From Pelomyxa schiedti (Eukaryota > Evosea > Pelobiontida > Pelomyxidae): a stretch of DNA of 64,000 bases. This document shows, piece by piece, positions 46,277 through 56,702 of the stretch (its first letter is position 1; each line of letters opens with the position of its first letter). Under the pieces are notes generated by a model, which worked only from the letters and a program-made list of their open reading frames with translations, made no database searches and was not told the origin of the DNA. The stretch is from the NCBI GenBank assembly GCA_020536535.1, contig JAHLWZ010000846.1, positions 1 through 64,000 on the forward strand, in the 5' to 3' direction. The position numbers and the translations under genes were made by a program.

Positions 46277-48151
46277 ATGCTTCAGATCGCGGCCTACGGT
46301 GATGACGACGAAGTGGGCGAGGAGCCAGGACACAACAATGAGGGAAATAAAACAACCAACACGTCCCCTGCTACCACAACACCGACAACCGCTTCCACAT
46401 CAACAACAGCAACCACCACGCCCCCGGCGGCGGACCCAGGGACTGAGGTGATAGAGACCGCGGCCGCAGCGCCGCTGCTGGCCGACATGAAGAGCAAGAT
46501 GTGCCTGCCGTCGCTGACGCCCGACGTGCTGGACCCCGCGGGGCGGCGGGCGTTCACGACGTCGACGCAGCGCGAGGTGTACTACAACCCGACGGCGGAC
46601 GACCTCAACACGCCGCAGAAGGGCCCGCTGCAGCCGCACCGCAAGACGCCGCTGGGCTTCGAGAAGAACGTGCTGTGCGGCTTCGCCGACGACCTGTGCA
46701 TCAGCCAGAACGCCTTCAACGAGCAGTTCCACACGTTCCACTCGTTCGGCTACGCCTCCGACCCGTCCGGCGTCGGCAAGATTGTGGGAGACAAGACCCA
46801 GGTCGCGGCCCGCGGCGGCCAGTTCATATTCGACAGGCCCCCCAAGAAGGCGCCAAAGTCGGCCTCCCGTGCCAAGGGTGGGAATCCCGGCAGCGGCTCG
46901 TACTTGGGTCCCTGGGCTCCCCCGGCCTCAGAGGTTGCTGCAAATGCAAAGGCTGCCGCTGCTGAACTTGCTGCTGCCAGCGCGGCGGACGCCTCTGCTG
47001 ACCAGGCGGCGGCATCATCTTCTTCTTCTTCATCAGCTACTGAGGATTCTGCTGCTACTACTGCTAAGAACGGAGAGTCGGCGGCGGAAGGAAGTGGGAG
47101 TGGGAGTGCTGCTGAAGGTGGTTCTGGGGAGGATGGCACGTCGACTGTTCTGTACCTCAAAGGGGACCGGGACTACCGCGGCCGCACATTCATTTCTCCT
47201 CCGTCTGATATCAAAGCTGGGCCGCATGGCTGCTTCCTTCCAAAGAAACGAATTCACACCTGGAATGCTCATGCCAAAGGGGTTTCATGCGTTCGCTTAT
47301 TCCCGAAGTTTGGCCACCTGATGCTATCTTCTGGATTGGATGGCCAGATCAAGATATGGAACGTGTATGAAAGCAGGCAATGCGTGCGAGCTTACCTTGG
47401 CCATTCAAAGGGTGTGCGGGACCTGTGCTGGAATGCTGATGGTACCCGATTCCTCAGCTGTGCCTACGATAGACAGATACGGTGGTGGGACACTGAAACG
47501 GGTGCCGTTCTTGGCTCTTTTTCAAGTGGAAAAATACCATACTGTGTGAGGTTGCACCCTGAGCCAGCAATGCAAGATCAGTTCCTAGCAGGCTGCTCCG
47601 ACAAAAAGATTGTACAGTTTGATATCCGTACACGCGGGATAGTGCTAGAGTATGACCAGCACCTGGGGGCAGTAAACACAGTCACGTTCATCGACTCCAA
47701 CCGCCGGTTTGTAAGCAGCTCCGACGACAAATCCCTCCGAATTTGGGAGTACGGGATACCGGTGCCAATCAAGTACATCAGCGAACCACACATGCACAGC
47801 ATGCCGAGTGTCACAGTTCACCCGAACGGCAAGTGGTTTGTCTGCCAGTCACTGGACAACCAAATACTGGTGTATAGTGCCCGGGACAGGTTCAAGCTCA
47901 ACCACAAGAAGCGGTTCATTGGCCACATCACAGCCGGCTATGCCTGCCAGGTGAACTTCTCGGCCGACGGGCACTACCTTATCAGCGGGGACGGGGAAGG
48001 TAAGCTGTGGTTATGGGACTGGAAGTCGTGCCGGGCATACCAGCACCTGCAGGCCCACGAGACCGTGTGCATTGGCTGCGAATGGCACCCAGTGGAGCCG
48101 TCGCGAGTTGTGACTTGTGGGTGGGATTCCAAGGTGCACTACTGGGACTGA
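46277..48151 (+). CDS. CDC40: Splicing factor CDC40/PRP17, intronless
   Basis: WD40 protein needed for the second step of pre-mRNA splicing. A single 624-codon frame has no introns, unlike every other complete long gene here. The N-terminal part has AAYGDDDE, NPTADDLNTPQKGPLQPHRK, GFEKNVLCGFADDLCISQNA and FHSFGYASDPSG, matching the PRP17 N-terminal region. An Ala/Ser-rich spacer follows. Then comes RDYRGRTFISPP, FLPKKRIHTWNAHAKGVSCV, and seven WD repeats: SSGLDGQIKIWNV, SCAYDRQIRWWDT, AGCSDKKIVQFDI, SSSDDKSLRIWEY, SQSLDNQ-type, SGDGEGKLWLWDW, TCGWDSKVHYWD (final residues). The 5' third is markedly GC-rich. Confidence 0.97.
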   Translation: MLQIAAYGDDDEVGEEPGHNNEGNKTTNTSPATTTPTTASTSTTATTTPPAADPGTEVIETAAAAPLLADMKSKMCLPSLTPDVLDPAGRRAFTTSTQREVYYNPTADDLNTPQKGPLQPHRKTPLGFEKNVLCGFADDLCISQNAFNEQFHTFHSFGYASDPSGVGKIVGDKTQVAARGGQFIFDRPPKKAPKSASRAKGGNPGSGSYLGPWAPPASEVAANAKAAAAELAAASAADASADQAAASSSSSSSATEDSAATTAKNGESAAEGSGSGSAAEGGSGEDGTSTVLYLKGDRDYRGRTFISPPSDIKAGPHGCFLPKKRIHTWNAHAKGVSCVRLFPKFGHLMLSSGLDGQIKIWNVYESRQCVRAYLGHSKGVRDLCWNADGTRFLSCAYDRQIRWWDTETGAVLGSFSSGKIPYCVRLHPEPAMQDQFLAGCSDKKIVQFDIRTRGIVLEYDQHLGAVNTVTFIDSNRRFVSSSDDKSLRIWEYGIPVPIKYISEPHMHSMPSVTVHPNGKWFVCQSLDNQILVYSARDRFKLNHKKRFIGHITAGYACQVNFSADGHYLISGDGEGKLWLWDWKSCRAYQHLQAHETVCIGCEWHPVEPSRVVTCGWDSKVHYWD

Positions 48152-48415
48152 CATCTGACGTCTGAAGTACTCCTCATCTTTGTTTGGTGTTTGCATTGTG
48201 CAAGAAAATCAAAAGGTACCCTACCGCAAAAACACACCCGAAGAAGCTTCCGGCCGATGATCAAAGTTTTTCCTCACAATCAAAATAACGGATGGGAAAA
48301 AAGATCCACGTCTCGTAGACGAAAGAAAAGAGAAAACAAACGCCACACAAACAAAAAAAAAAAGTTTTTTTCCCACTTGTTCCACGCCGTGTGCTGCGGT
48401 AACAACGAAGCCACC

Positions 48416-51400
48416 ATGGGAAACATCACTCCCCTGCGTGCGTCGACGTCCTCGCCCTCGAGGCCTCGCTCTGGAGCCCTTTCTGGCATGAGCCTGGTGA
48501 CCGTGGCGACGGTGATGCTTCTAACGGCCGGACTGAGCCGATCACAGACCACGCAGTGCAACGACGACTGCTCGGTGTGCGGGGGGTACACGCCCACGGC
48601 GGCCCCGACGACGTCGGCGACGTGGGCGGTGGCCAAGGGGTCGACCAAGATGAACGTGACGTTCTCGGTGTACTACACTGGGTTTGGCATAAAGTGCCAG
48701 CCAAACGGCACCAAGCTGTCGACTGTGGCGCAGTTCAAGATCGAGTATTCGAGGGGATCTCCGACCCTGGCGTACCTGAATGGCACCGCTACAACGAAAG
48801 CGCTGGATTTGTATGGCCACAGATCCGTGGGTACGACGCAATAAACAACAATCTCTATTTATAGGTTTTTGTTTTGTTATTCATGTTTTCGCTTTTGGTT
48901 TTTGTTTTGTTTACCTTAATCTTTCCCCTTTTATGTTCTTGCCTCACAAAAACTTTGTGGTGCAGTGAAGCAATTATCAAGTGGAGTTTATTGGTGGCAT
49001 GCTGCACCGATGCCAATGAAACTGTTAGAATTTTCTATGAAAACCTAAACTACCCTAAATAACACCTAGGATCGGCTGTACCGACCTTGTTCCTGCAAAC
49101 AGTATCATAAAGTTTAGCTGTCCTTACCCGTCATACATTTGGAGTATTTCGTACGCATACGGCTTTAAGACTACCCCACCTACTTGTTCAACACCTAAGT
49201 CAGGCCCAAGTAAGTTTTTTTTTCTTTTGGGTTAAAAGAAATCATTCTTGTAAGGTTATTGTGGTAGTATCAGTTCTGCAATCTCCACCGCTTGTGTTGA
49301 CCCTAAGAATACATCATGTTCATACAAACTTGTGGATACTGGACCGTGCCATGCAAATGAATTCAAACATGTCTTCATTTCCTATCGGTGTTCTGGCTAC
49401 CAAATCCCAGCTTCTGATACAATACAAAGTTTCTGTATTCTGGCATATCCTTCAGCACCAGGAATAAGCAGTCCAACTTCTGGATCAGTTTTATTTGTGT
49501 GTCTACTCCTGGTCCCCCTTTTTTTTCTAAAATGATGCCTTTAAGACGCGAACTCTTCTCTTGAAGTGGACGGTACCTAAGACTATTACCCCCTGTCCCA
49601 GCTACAAAATTCTTTATGATGTAAGCTACTCTTTCGTAACAAAATCTGGCAACACGACAAGAACACAAAAGGGTGTAAATACAACATCCCTACTTGTTTC
49701 TTTTTCTTCTGATGGTGTTTGCTTCTGGGTAAGGAGCTCACTCAAATTATCTTGATGCCAATCTTTGATAGAATGTGACGGCCGTGGTATATCAAGGGTC
49801 GGCGCAGACATCAACATCTTCCTCGATGTGGAATTTTACATTGACTTCTCCCCAGCCACCAAACCCTCCCCGCCAAATTTACCCCAAAGATGGAGTATAT
49901 CAGCCAGAGAACCCACCACTACTTAAATGGGGAATGATGGATGGCAAGTAAAGTCTCACCCTTCAAATCTACTAAATTTCAAAGGTCCAAGTTGCCCTGC
50001 TGGGTTTTCCTTGTTCTGGCCAAACTTAACAAGCCCTGTTTACTGCTACAAATTTGTGTTTGAACCGCGCACTTGGAGCAGTGCCAACCATTCCTGTCAT
50101 TCGTATGGAGTGGATGTGACTCTGGCATCATTTTTATCAGCTGAAGAGTTGACTTTCGTAAAATCCTCCATTACTTACAATGGAACGTTTTGGATTGGGC
50201 TTCATGACATTCAGTAAGGTGATTTTTACCAACTTTACTTATTTTTTAAGGCCTGAGGGATCCTTTTCGTGGCTTGATGGCGCCAGTGTTACGTATCTGC
50301 CTCCAGGAGGCGTAAAGGGATTCAACAATGATAGTTACGATTGTGTCTCTGCTTCTACATTTGATTCTGACTGGTATGTCGGCTCTTGCAGCAAATCTAT
50401 GTTTTTCATTTGTAAACAAACTGGTAGTACAATGTCACTAGAGGTTTACTTTAACGTGAAATAAGGTTTCAATCTGAATGTTCCGGCCTATCAGTCCTGG
50501 AGTGTTTACCTTGGTACTGCTGGTAGTACACCAGCACTGATTGCATCTGGGTTGCAGTATCCCTGGTACCAACACAACATTCCTCTCCAAGACGGTGTCT
50601 ATAATTGGTATGTTGTGGCAAACAACACCCAGTATCAAACACAATCCATTTCCACATTCAACTTCACGTACTGTACACCTTCACCACCATGGCCGTTCTC
50701 TCTGTTGACTCCTACTCCTGGTCAAGTCTTTTCTTTGCTGAACATGTCGACTTGCAACGTTACCTTGACTTGGGCAATACCCACATTTATGGGGCAAAGT
50801 TGTCCAGGCACAGGTTTGCCATTCGAGGTGTCATTCCAATTTACATTCATTGAAAGATGGATTTTACCATATATACCTTGATGACACTTTTCTGGGAACT
50901 ACATTGGGCAATCAGTTGAGTGTAGTAGTAGCGACATCGAACCACACATGGTACGTTACTGCGGATAATAGTGCACTTCAAAGGAACTCCTCTAAAGAGT
51001 CTTTTCTGGTGTGCACTTCTATGCCCGAGGGAACACCAAGTCTCATTTCTCCTTTAACTGGAGACATATTTATTATTGGGGAGTCTCTTCAGTGGGCCCC
51101 AGTGAGCTTTGGATATAATTGCCTTCCATCAGTGAAAGTTCTCATGCTGTGGTACAGCCGAAATATAAGCACATACAATGATACAAGGGCTTGGCTGTCT
51201 TTACCTTCTTCAAATGCGACCTTCTATTCTCCATCTGACCTCAGTGGAGGCACTTTTTACTGGGCCGTCAAGGCAAGCAATTCTATGCTCAGCCCAGTTT
51301 CTTATGTGCAAAATGTTACTGCCTGCAGCTACCAAAAACCCAGTGAGCCACTACTTTCTCCCGAGTCACCCTATGAGACTACCTGGAGCAATGTAACTCT

Positions 51401-54400
51401 TGAATGGCAGATAGCTTCTTGTGGGGAGTCTTGTGCAACACCACCACTCTGCAATGTCACGGTCATTTTTAACGGCACAGTCGTCTGGGCAACAGCCCCA
51501 ACAACAGGCTCTTTTACTGTGTCAAATTTAACTGCTGGAGATCTGTGGTGGTACGTTTATGTTAACAATGGACATCTTGAAAATGTGGGTGTGGGCAGTG
51601 TTTCTTACACTCCCCCTGCTCCGCCCATAACCAACACAACTGTTGCTGTGAATAAAACTGTTTCTGTCAATTCAACAGTCACTGTCAATACTACTGTACC
51701 ACTCAATACAACCGTGACAGTGAACTCTACCGTTGCCATGAATTCGACTGTTTCCGTCAATCACACGGTTGTTATCAACGCAACAGTCTCTGTAAATTCG
51801 ACTGTGACGGTGAACAAGACCAAAACTGTAAACACAACTGTAGCAGTAAATGTCACTCACACTACTTGGGAATTGGTACCTGTAAACTGCACGGAGAATG
51901 TCACGATCTCTGTTAATTGTAGCGATGGTTCTCAAAAATCAGTGCTCTGTGCGAGCAACGGGACCATCTCAATCAACTGTACTATGGTTATAGTTACCCG
52001 CGAAAATGTTACTGTGACTGCTAATATCACTGTCGCTGAGAACTCCACAATTTTGACTAATTCAACAATTCAAGTGAATAAAACTGTGACAGTAAATGAA
52101 ACTGTAACCAAAAATGTAACAGTTATTGTGAACCAGACAGTGACTATCAATACAACTGTTCCTGTCAACCAAACAGTAGTAGTAAACACTACAGTGCCCG
52201 TTAATCAAACAGTAGTTGTCAATGGAACCCTGCCTGTACTGTGTAACTGCACTCCTCCTGACGTGCCAATTTTATCCACTCCAGTTAATGGGTCTTATTT
52301 TCTTAGTACCCAAGTCACTCTGGAATGGGGTTCAACTTACAAGTCTTTTGGAAAAACTTGCAACGCCTCTAATCTCAAGCAATTTATTGTTGAATGGCGT
52401 CAGGATGGCTCACAACACTGGAATTCTTCCATCTCATATGGAAAGACAATCACTAATGATTTCGCCCCTGCATCGTGGTGGTGGCATGTCATAGCAAATA
52501 ATGGAGTCCTCAATTCTACTTCAGAAGACAGACTCTTCCTTACATGCCTTACTTCAACACCCAAGCCACCTCAAAATTTGGCTCCCGCGGGTCTAGTTCT
52601 GGGAGCACTACCAGTTACTATTTCGTGGGAGTCACCAACTGATTGGGGGATTTCTTGCAAGCAAGCACAGTTCTTTTCGTTGATTTTCAATGGAGTCTCT
52701 CTCAGCTTCTCTTCTCAGACAATGCAATTTGTATCGTCAGTAACAGTAGGTACACTAAATAACGTTTCTGTGGCCGCATGCACAATGACGAAGTGTTCCC
52801 CAAGAATTTACTCCGCCTTTACATACTGTGTTCCAAGTGAGCTAAATGAAGCTCCGAACCCTCTAGAACCCGCAACTGGAGAAATGGTTCAAAATAATGC
52901 TCCTATCTTTTCCTGGAAAGCTCCGTCACTTGGGATTGTATGCACCAACAGTCACTCTTCATTTGTTGTGTTTGTTCTGGGGAATTCAAAAACATCAGAG
53001 GTCGTACTAAACACTACATTTAGTATCAACACTACTTCCTACGTTCTTGCCACGCCTTTACCTGATTTGTCTGTTGAATATTACTGGAGTGTTCAATACT
53101 TTAATGGAGAAAAATATACGCCTGCTGCCCTGAGCACATTCAGCACATGTAGTCACCAGCCTCCTACGTTGCCTGTCCTGCAATACCCATGCAATGGATG
53201 CACACTAGATTACACTAGTGTTATTGAAGTGGGCTGGTCCCAGCCTAGTTGTGGAATCACTTGTCCATACAATAAACCATGCAAAACAATTTTATTCCTC
53301 AACAATGGAACAGTTACACTGACTGCACTACCACCTTCTACCAGGTTTTCCTGACTTTGTCTCATCCCACTGTTGACTTTATACAATCGCAGTTATACCG
53401 TTTTCCCATCTTTTGAAACAGTTGAAGGAAATGTGGTTCTATCACCTGGAAATTGGAGTTGGAGAATCGCCGTTAATAATACCGAAATACATGTACGTTT
53501 TCCAGATCCCTTGTTACAGAGTGTAATGTGGTTAAATTCTAGGTTCAAACAATTCCCAGTGTGTTCTTTTTGTGTAAATCGCAGCAGCCTTCTCCACCCA
53601 CTCCTCTCTTCCCTCCGTCTGGATCTGCATTTTCCCAACTCTATGTTTATTTTAATTGGACTGTTCCGGCTTTTGGGAAGAGTTGCCTTTCTGAATCTGA
53701 AAATGTGATGACCTTTATGTTGATGAAGCTTGGAAGTGATTACCTTTCCGCAACAACTCTCAGTGTTCCATTTACTTCATTGAGACTCGAAGAAGGTTCC
53801 CGACAACTAGCTCTCCTTTACTCACAGTAACACAGGCAGTTATGAGTGGTGGCTAACTTCCTCTAACGGTGGCATGGAATCAGAAGAATCAGCGCATTTT
53901 TCTTTTAGTCGTAAGTACATCATGTTTTGTTATTTTTCACCCCCATGCCAGTGTGCATCCCCAAGGCCCCAGGTTACCCTGCCCTCGTATTTCCTTTAGA
54001 GGGAGAAATGGTTCCTCTTGATAGCCCTGTTGTGATAACCTCTCTTTATGACTGGGGTACCGAGTGCCACAATAATGGACCACGCACATACAAATTATTC
54101 ATAACTGAGCAAACTTCGTCCTGGCCTTCGGTTGAAACAGATTTAATATCACATGAGGATAACATGCCGGTACATTTGGAGTTTAATGCTGGGAATTGGA
54201 GTTTAGATCAAACGTATATCCACCACTTTGCTGCTTCTTCTCCTCACAATGCAAATCAGATACTACTGGAGAGTTAGAGTAACCAACACGGTATGACACT
54301 TACAAGGGTAGAGGTCTTCTAATTCTTGTTAGGAACCCATCCAAGCAACAACCGATTACTTTCGGTTTACTGCTTGCGTACCATGGTCCCCAGTAGCCCC

Positions 54401-56462
54401 AACACTACTCTTCCCCGTTGATGCTTTCAACGTTTCCTATTCAGAGAAAATACTCTTTGCTTGGAGTACAATAGCCACATGGGGACACATATGCCCTTCT
54501 GACGGTTATTCTCTGACCTTGCAGTTCATTTTAATGGCAGAGATCGGTATGTAATACCTCCAAAAAATTGACTTAACCTTATGAAGAGAACTCCACCAAT
54601 ACCTGGTCTGTTATTCAAAATGCAAGTGTTCTTCCATCTGCGACATCGACATTGGCACCAGTTGCGTCAGGCACCAACTATTCATGGTTCTTGGTAATGT
54701 CAAATGGATGGGAATCTGTGATAACTCAAATTGCCTTCTTTGGTACCACAAAAGAGTGTGTCGTATATATCACTCAACTACCGTACTTACAGGCAGTTTA
54801 GTCCCTGCTCAAAAATTCTTTGTGTCCGGGGAACTTGTGTTGCCTACAGCAACGGTACTGTTGATTGCCTGTGTTACCCAAATTGGCATGGAGATTCCTG
54901 TGATAAAATGGACAGTGACGCTAAAGGTAACAGTGGCTCCACAATGCAACACCCAACCAACCTTTTGAGTAGAAGGAAAAAAAAATATGAGACTTCTTGG
55001 CCTTGTTGCCGTGCCTGGACTCCTAGTACCTGCACTCTTGGGAGCTGCAGTATTTGTACTTTACAGAAGAAAACGCCAAGCTAGGTTGCGCTTACAATAC
55101 TCCAAAATTAGCAGATTACGGTATTTCAATCAGTTCTCCCAGTTTCTATAACATCTTGGTGGGCAGATTCTGTGAAGTTAAACGTTTGTATGAGGATGAC
55201 ACACTACTGGAATCTCATAAAGACGCCGTGCGGGAAACTTTGGTACTGAGTTTTCCCCTTACCTCTAGTAATGTTGTGCAGCTTAGAGAGGCAGAAGACG
55301 GTTCTTGGACTACATTGAAAAGCGTAATTCGAAGCACAGATATTACTCAACTAGATAATCTTGCTAAAAGCGCAGTATATTTCTTTGAGCGGCATGGAAA
55401 GGGATTGGATATGGTGTGCCTTCTGCCGAAATTGTAGTGCGAGGTTTCTTAAGACAATTTCAGATGCAATTTCTCATCACTGACGAAGTGAGAAATTGCA
55501 AAGAAGCCATAGCTCTATTCCGAGCAAATAGCTTCTCAACCAAAGCTTATAAGGTGTGTAGTACAAGGGCAAGCAATGGGTACTTATTCCGTAAAGTTCT
55601 ACTCAAAAATGGTTGGACTTTCATACCTTTTCCAAACTCTTGGAGTGTTATTTGAAGATATTTGGCGCGAAGCCGCTAATGAAGAGGTTTTTTCCTCCTC
55701 AACTTAGTACTGTAACTTACAGGTTTCAGGAAATGGGCAGTATCACCAACGGAAGCGTTGAAATGATCCAAACGAGCTATGAAGTAAATCCTGAGACTAT
55801 GACGGAAGAAGTTGACGAATCTGTCAATGCACTTGCTGTAAAACTTGTTTGCACTAAATTCCTTATCCAAGTGGCACTCTCCGCAAATCGGGTTCCTCTT
55901 TCCTTACGTCAAATATGTGCTACTATACAAAAAGAGGTTAGCAGCTGACAGCAAAAGCACTCTTCTATTCTTACTTACACTCTAGGTTTCTTCTACACTA
56001 CCCGAGTACACACGACAGTCCCTTGGTGCCTTCTTCTTCCTGCGTTTTATCAATACAGCAATCTCTGTTCCAGAGGGGTGTGGTCCCCACTGATATCGTA
56101 TAAAACAACAACTAAAATGTCTATAGCTATGGACTGCTGCCAGAAACTCCACCAGAAAATATTCGCAGGCAACTGATAGTTATTTCCAAAATACTTCAGA
56201 ACTTGGCAAATGGAGTAAAATTCGGTGACAAGGAACAGTTCATGATGAAGTTTAATGACTTCCTTGAAGACAACGCTGCGAAGCTTCTCAAGTGAGCCTT
56301 TCAACATTTTTTCCTATGAGTAATGACTGATTCTGCAGGTTCTATGAACAATTGTGTTCCCCCGGCCCTGGAACAGTAGAACCCATTGAGGTACCTGATG
56401 ACTATTATGAGCCCGCTCTCTTGGTACTCGCGTACCACATGGATTCCAAGGCAAAGCTTTGA
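48416..56462 (+). CDS. Large transmembrane receptor: C-type lectin ectodomain and cytoplasmic RasGAP
   Basis: Start MGNITPLRAS (Kozak-like ccaccATGg), with signal/anchor MSLVTVATVMLLTAGLS. The ectodomain has repeated Ig/Fn3-like modules (PxLLSPxxG...VTLEW...G..C pattern), a C-type lectin domain near 49990-50440 (CYKFVFEPRTWSSANHSCHS; EGSFSWLDGASVTYLPPGG; YDCVSAS ... FFICK), an NxT/NxS repeat stalk (51630-52240) and one EGF-like motif (CLCYPNWHGDSCDK). One exon spans 2.5 kb (50850-53354). The single membrane span is LLGLVAVPGLLVPALLGAAV (about 54998-55057), then basic YRRKRQARLRL. The cytoplasmic RasGAP has EAIALFRANSFSTKAYK (arginine-finger loop), GAFFFLRFINTAISVPEGYG and RQLIVISKILQNLANGVKFG, ending YHMDSKAKL. 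The TM exon joins the RasGAP by a 46-nt intron. Some ectodomain exon edges are approximate. Confidence 0.82.
51630..52240 (+). repeat. NxT/NxS tandem repeat coding for a glycosylated stalk
   Basis: Six-residue period of alternating Val and Asn-x-Thr/Ser, as in TVTVNTTVPLNTTVTVNSTV, about 30 units. A Cys-containing spacer (51885-52000) interrupts it. DNA units (about 18 bp, AACxCxACTGTNxCxGTN) have diverged at third positions while the protein pattern is kept, so the repeat is maintained at protein level. Each unit is a potential N-glycosylation sequon. Confidence 0.85.
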
Positions 56463-56702
56463 AATCGTCTCCAGTTTTTTTTTGTAAAACCATGGTTTTC
56501 ACTGATAGAAGTAAGTGTTCTAATCGAGAGATGATACCTGTGTTGCCTCCCACAGGAAATTATTTCTGTCCTGTTGTTTGGCCTATCTCTACCACTTTAC
56601 GTTTCTACGGAAAAGAAAAAGCAGAACATCAACGCAGCAGATAGAAAGGGGAAACGAAAAATAAAAAAAAAACCACCACACCACCGCGATCCAGCGCCCA
56701 TA

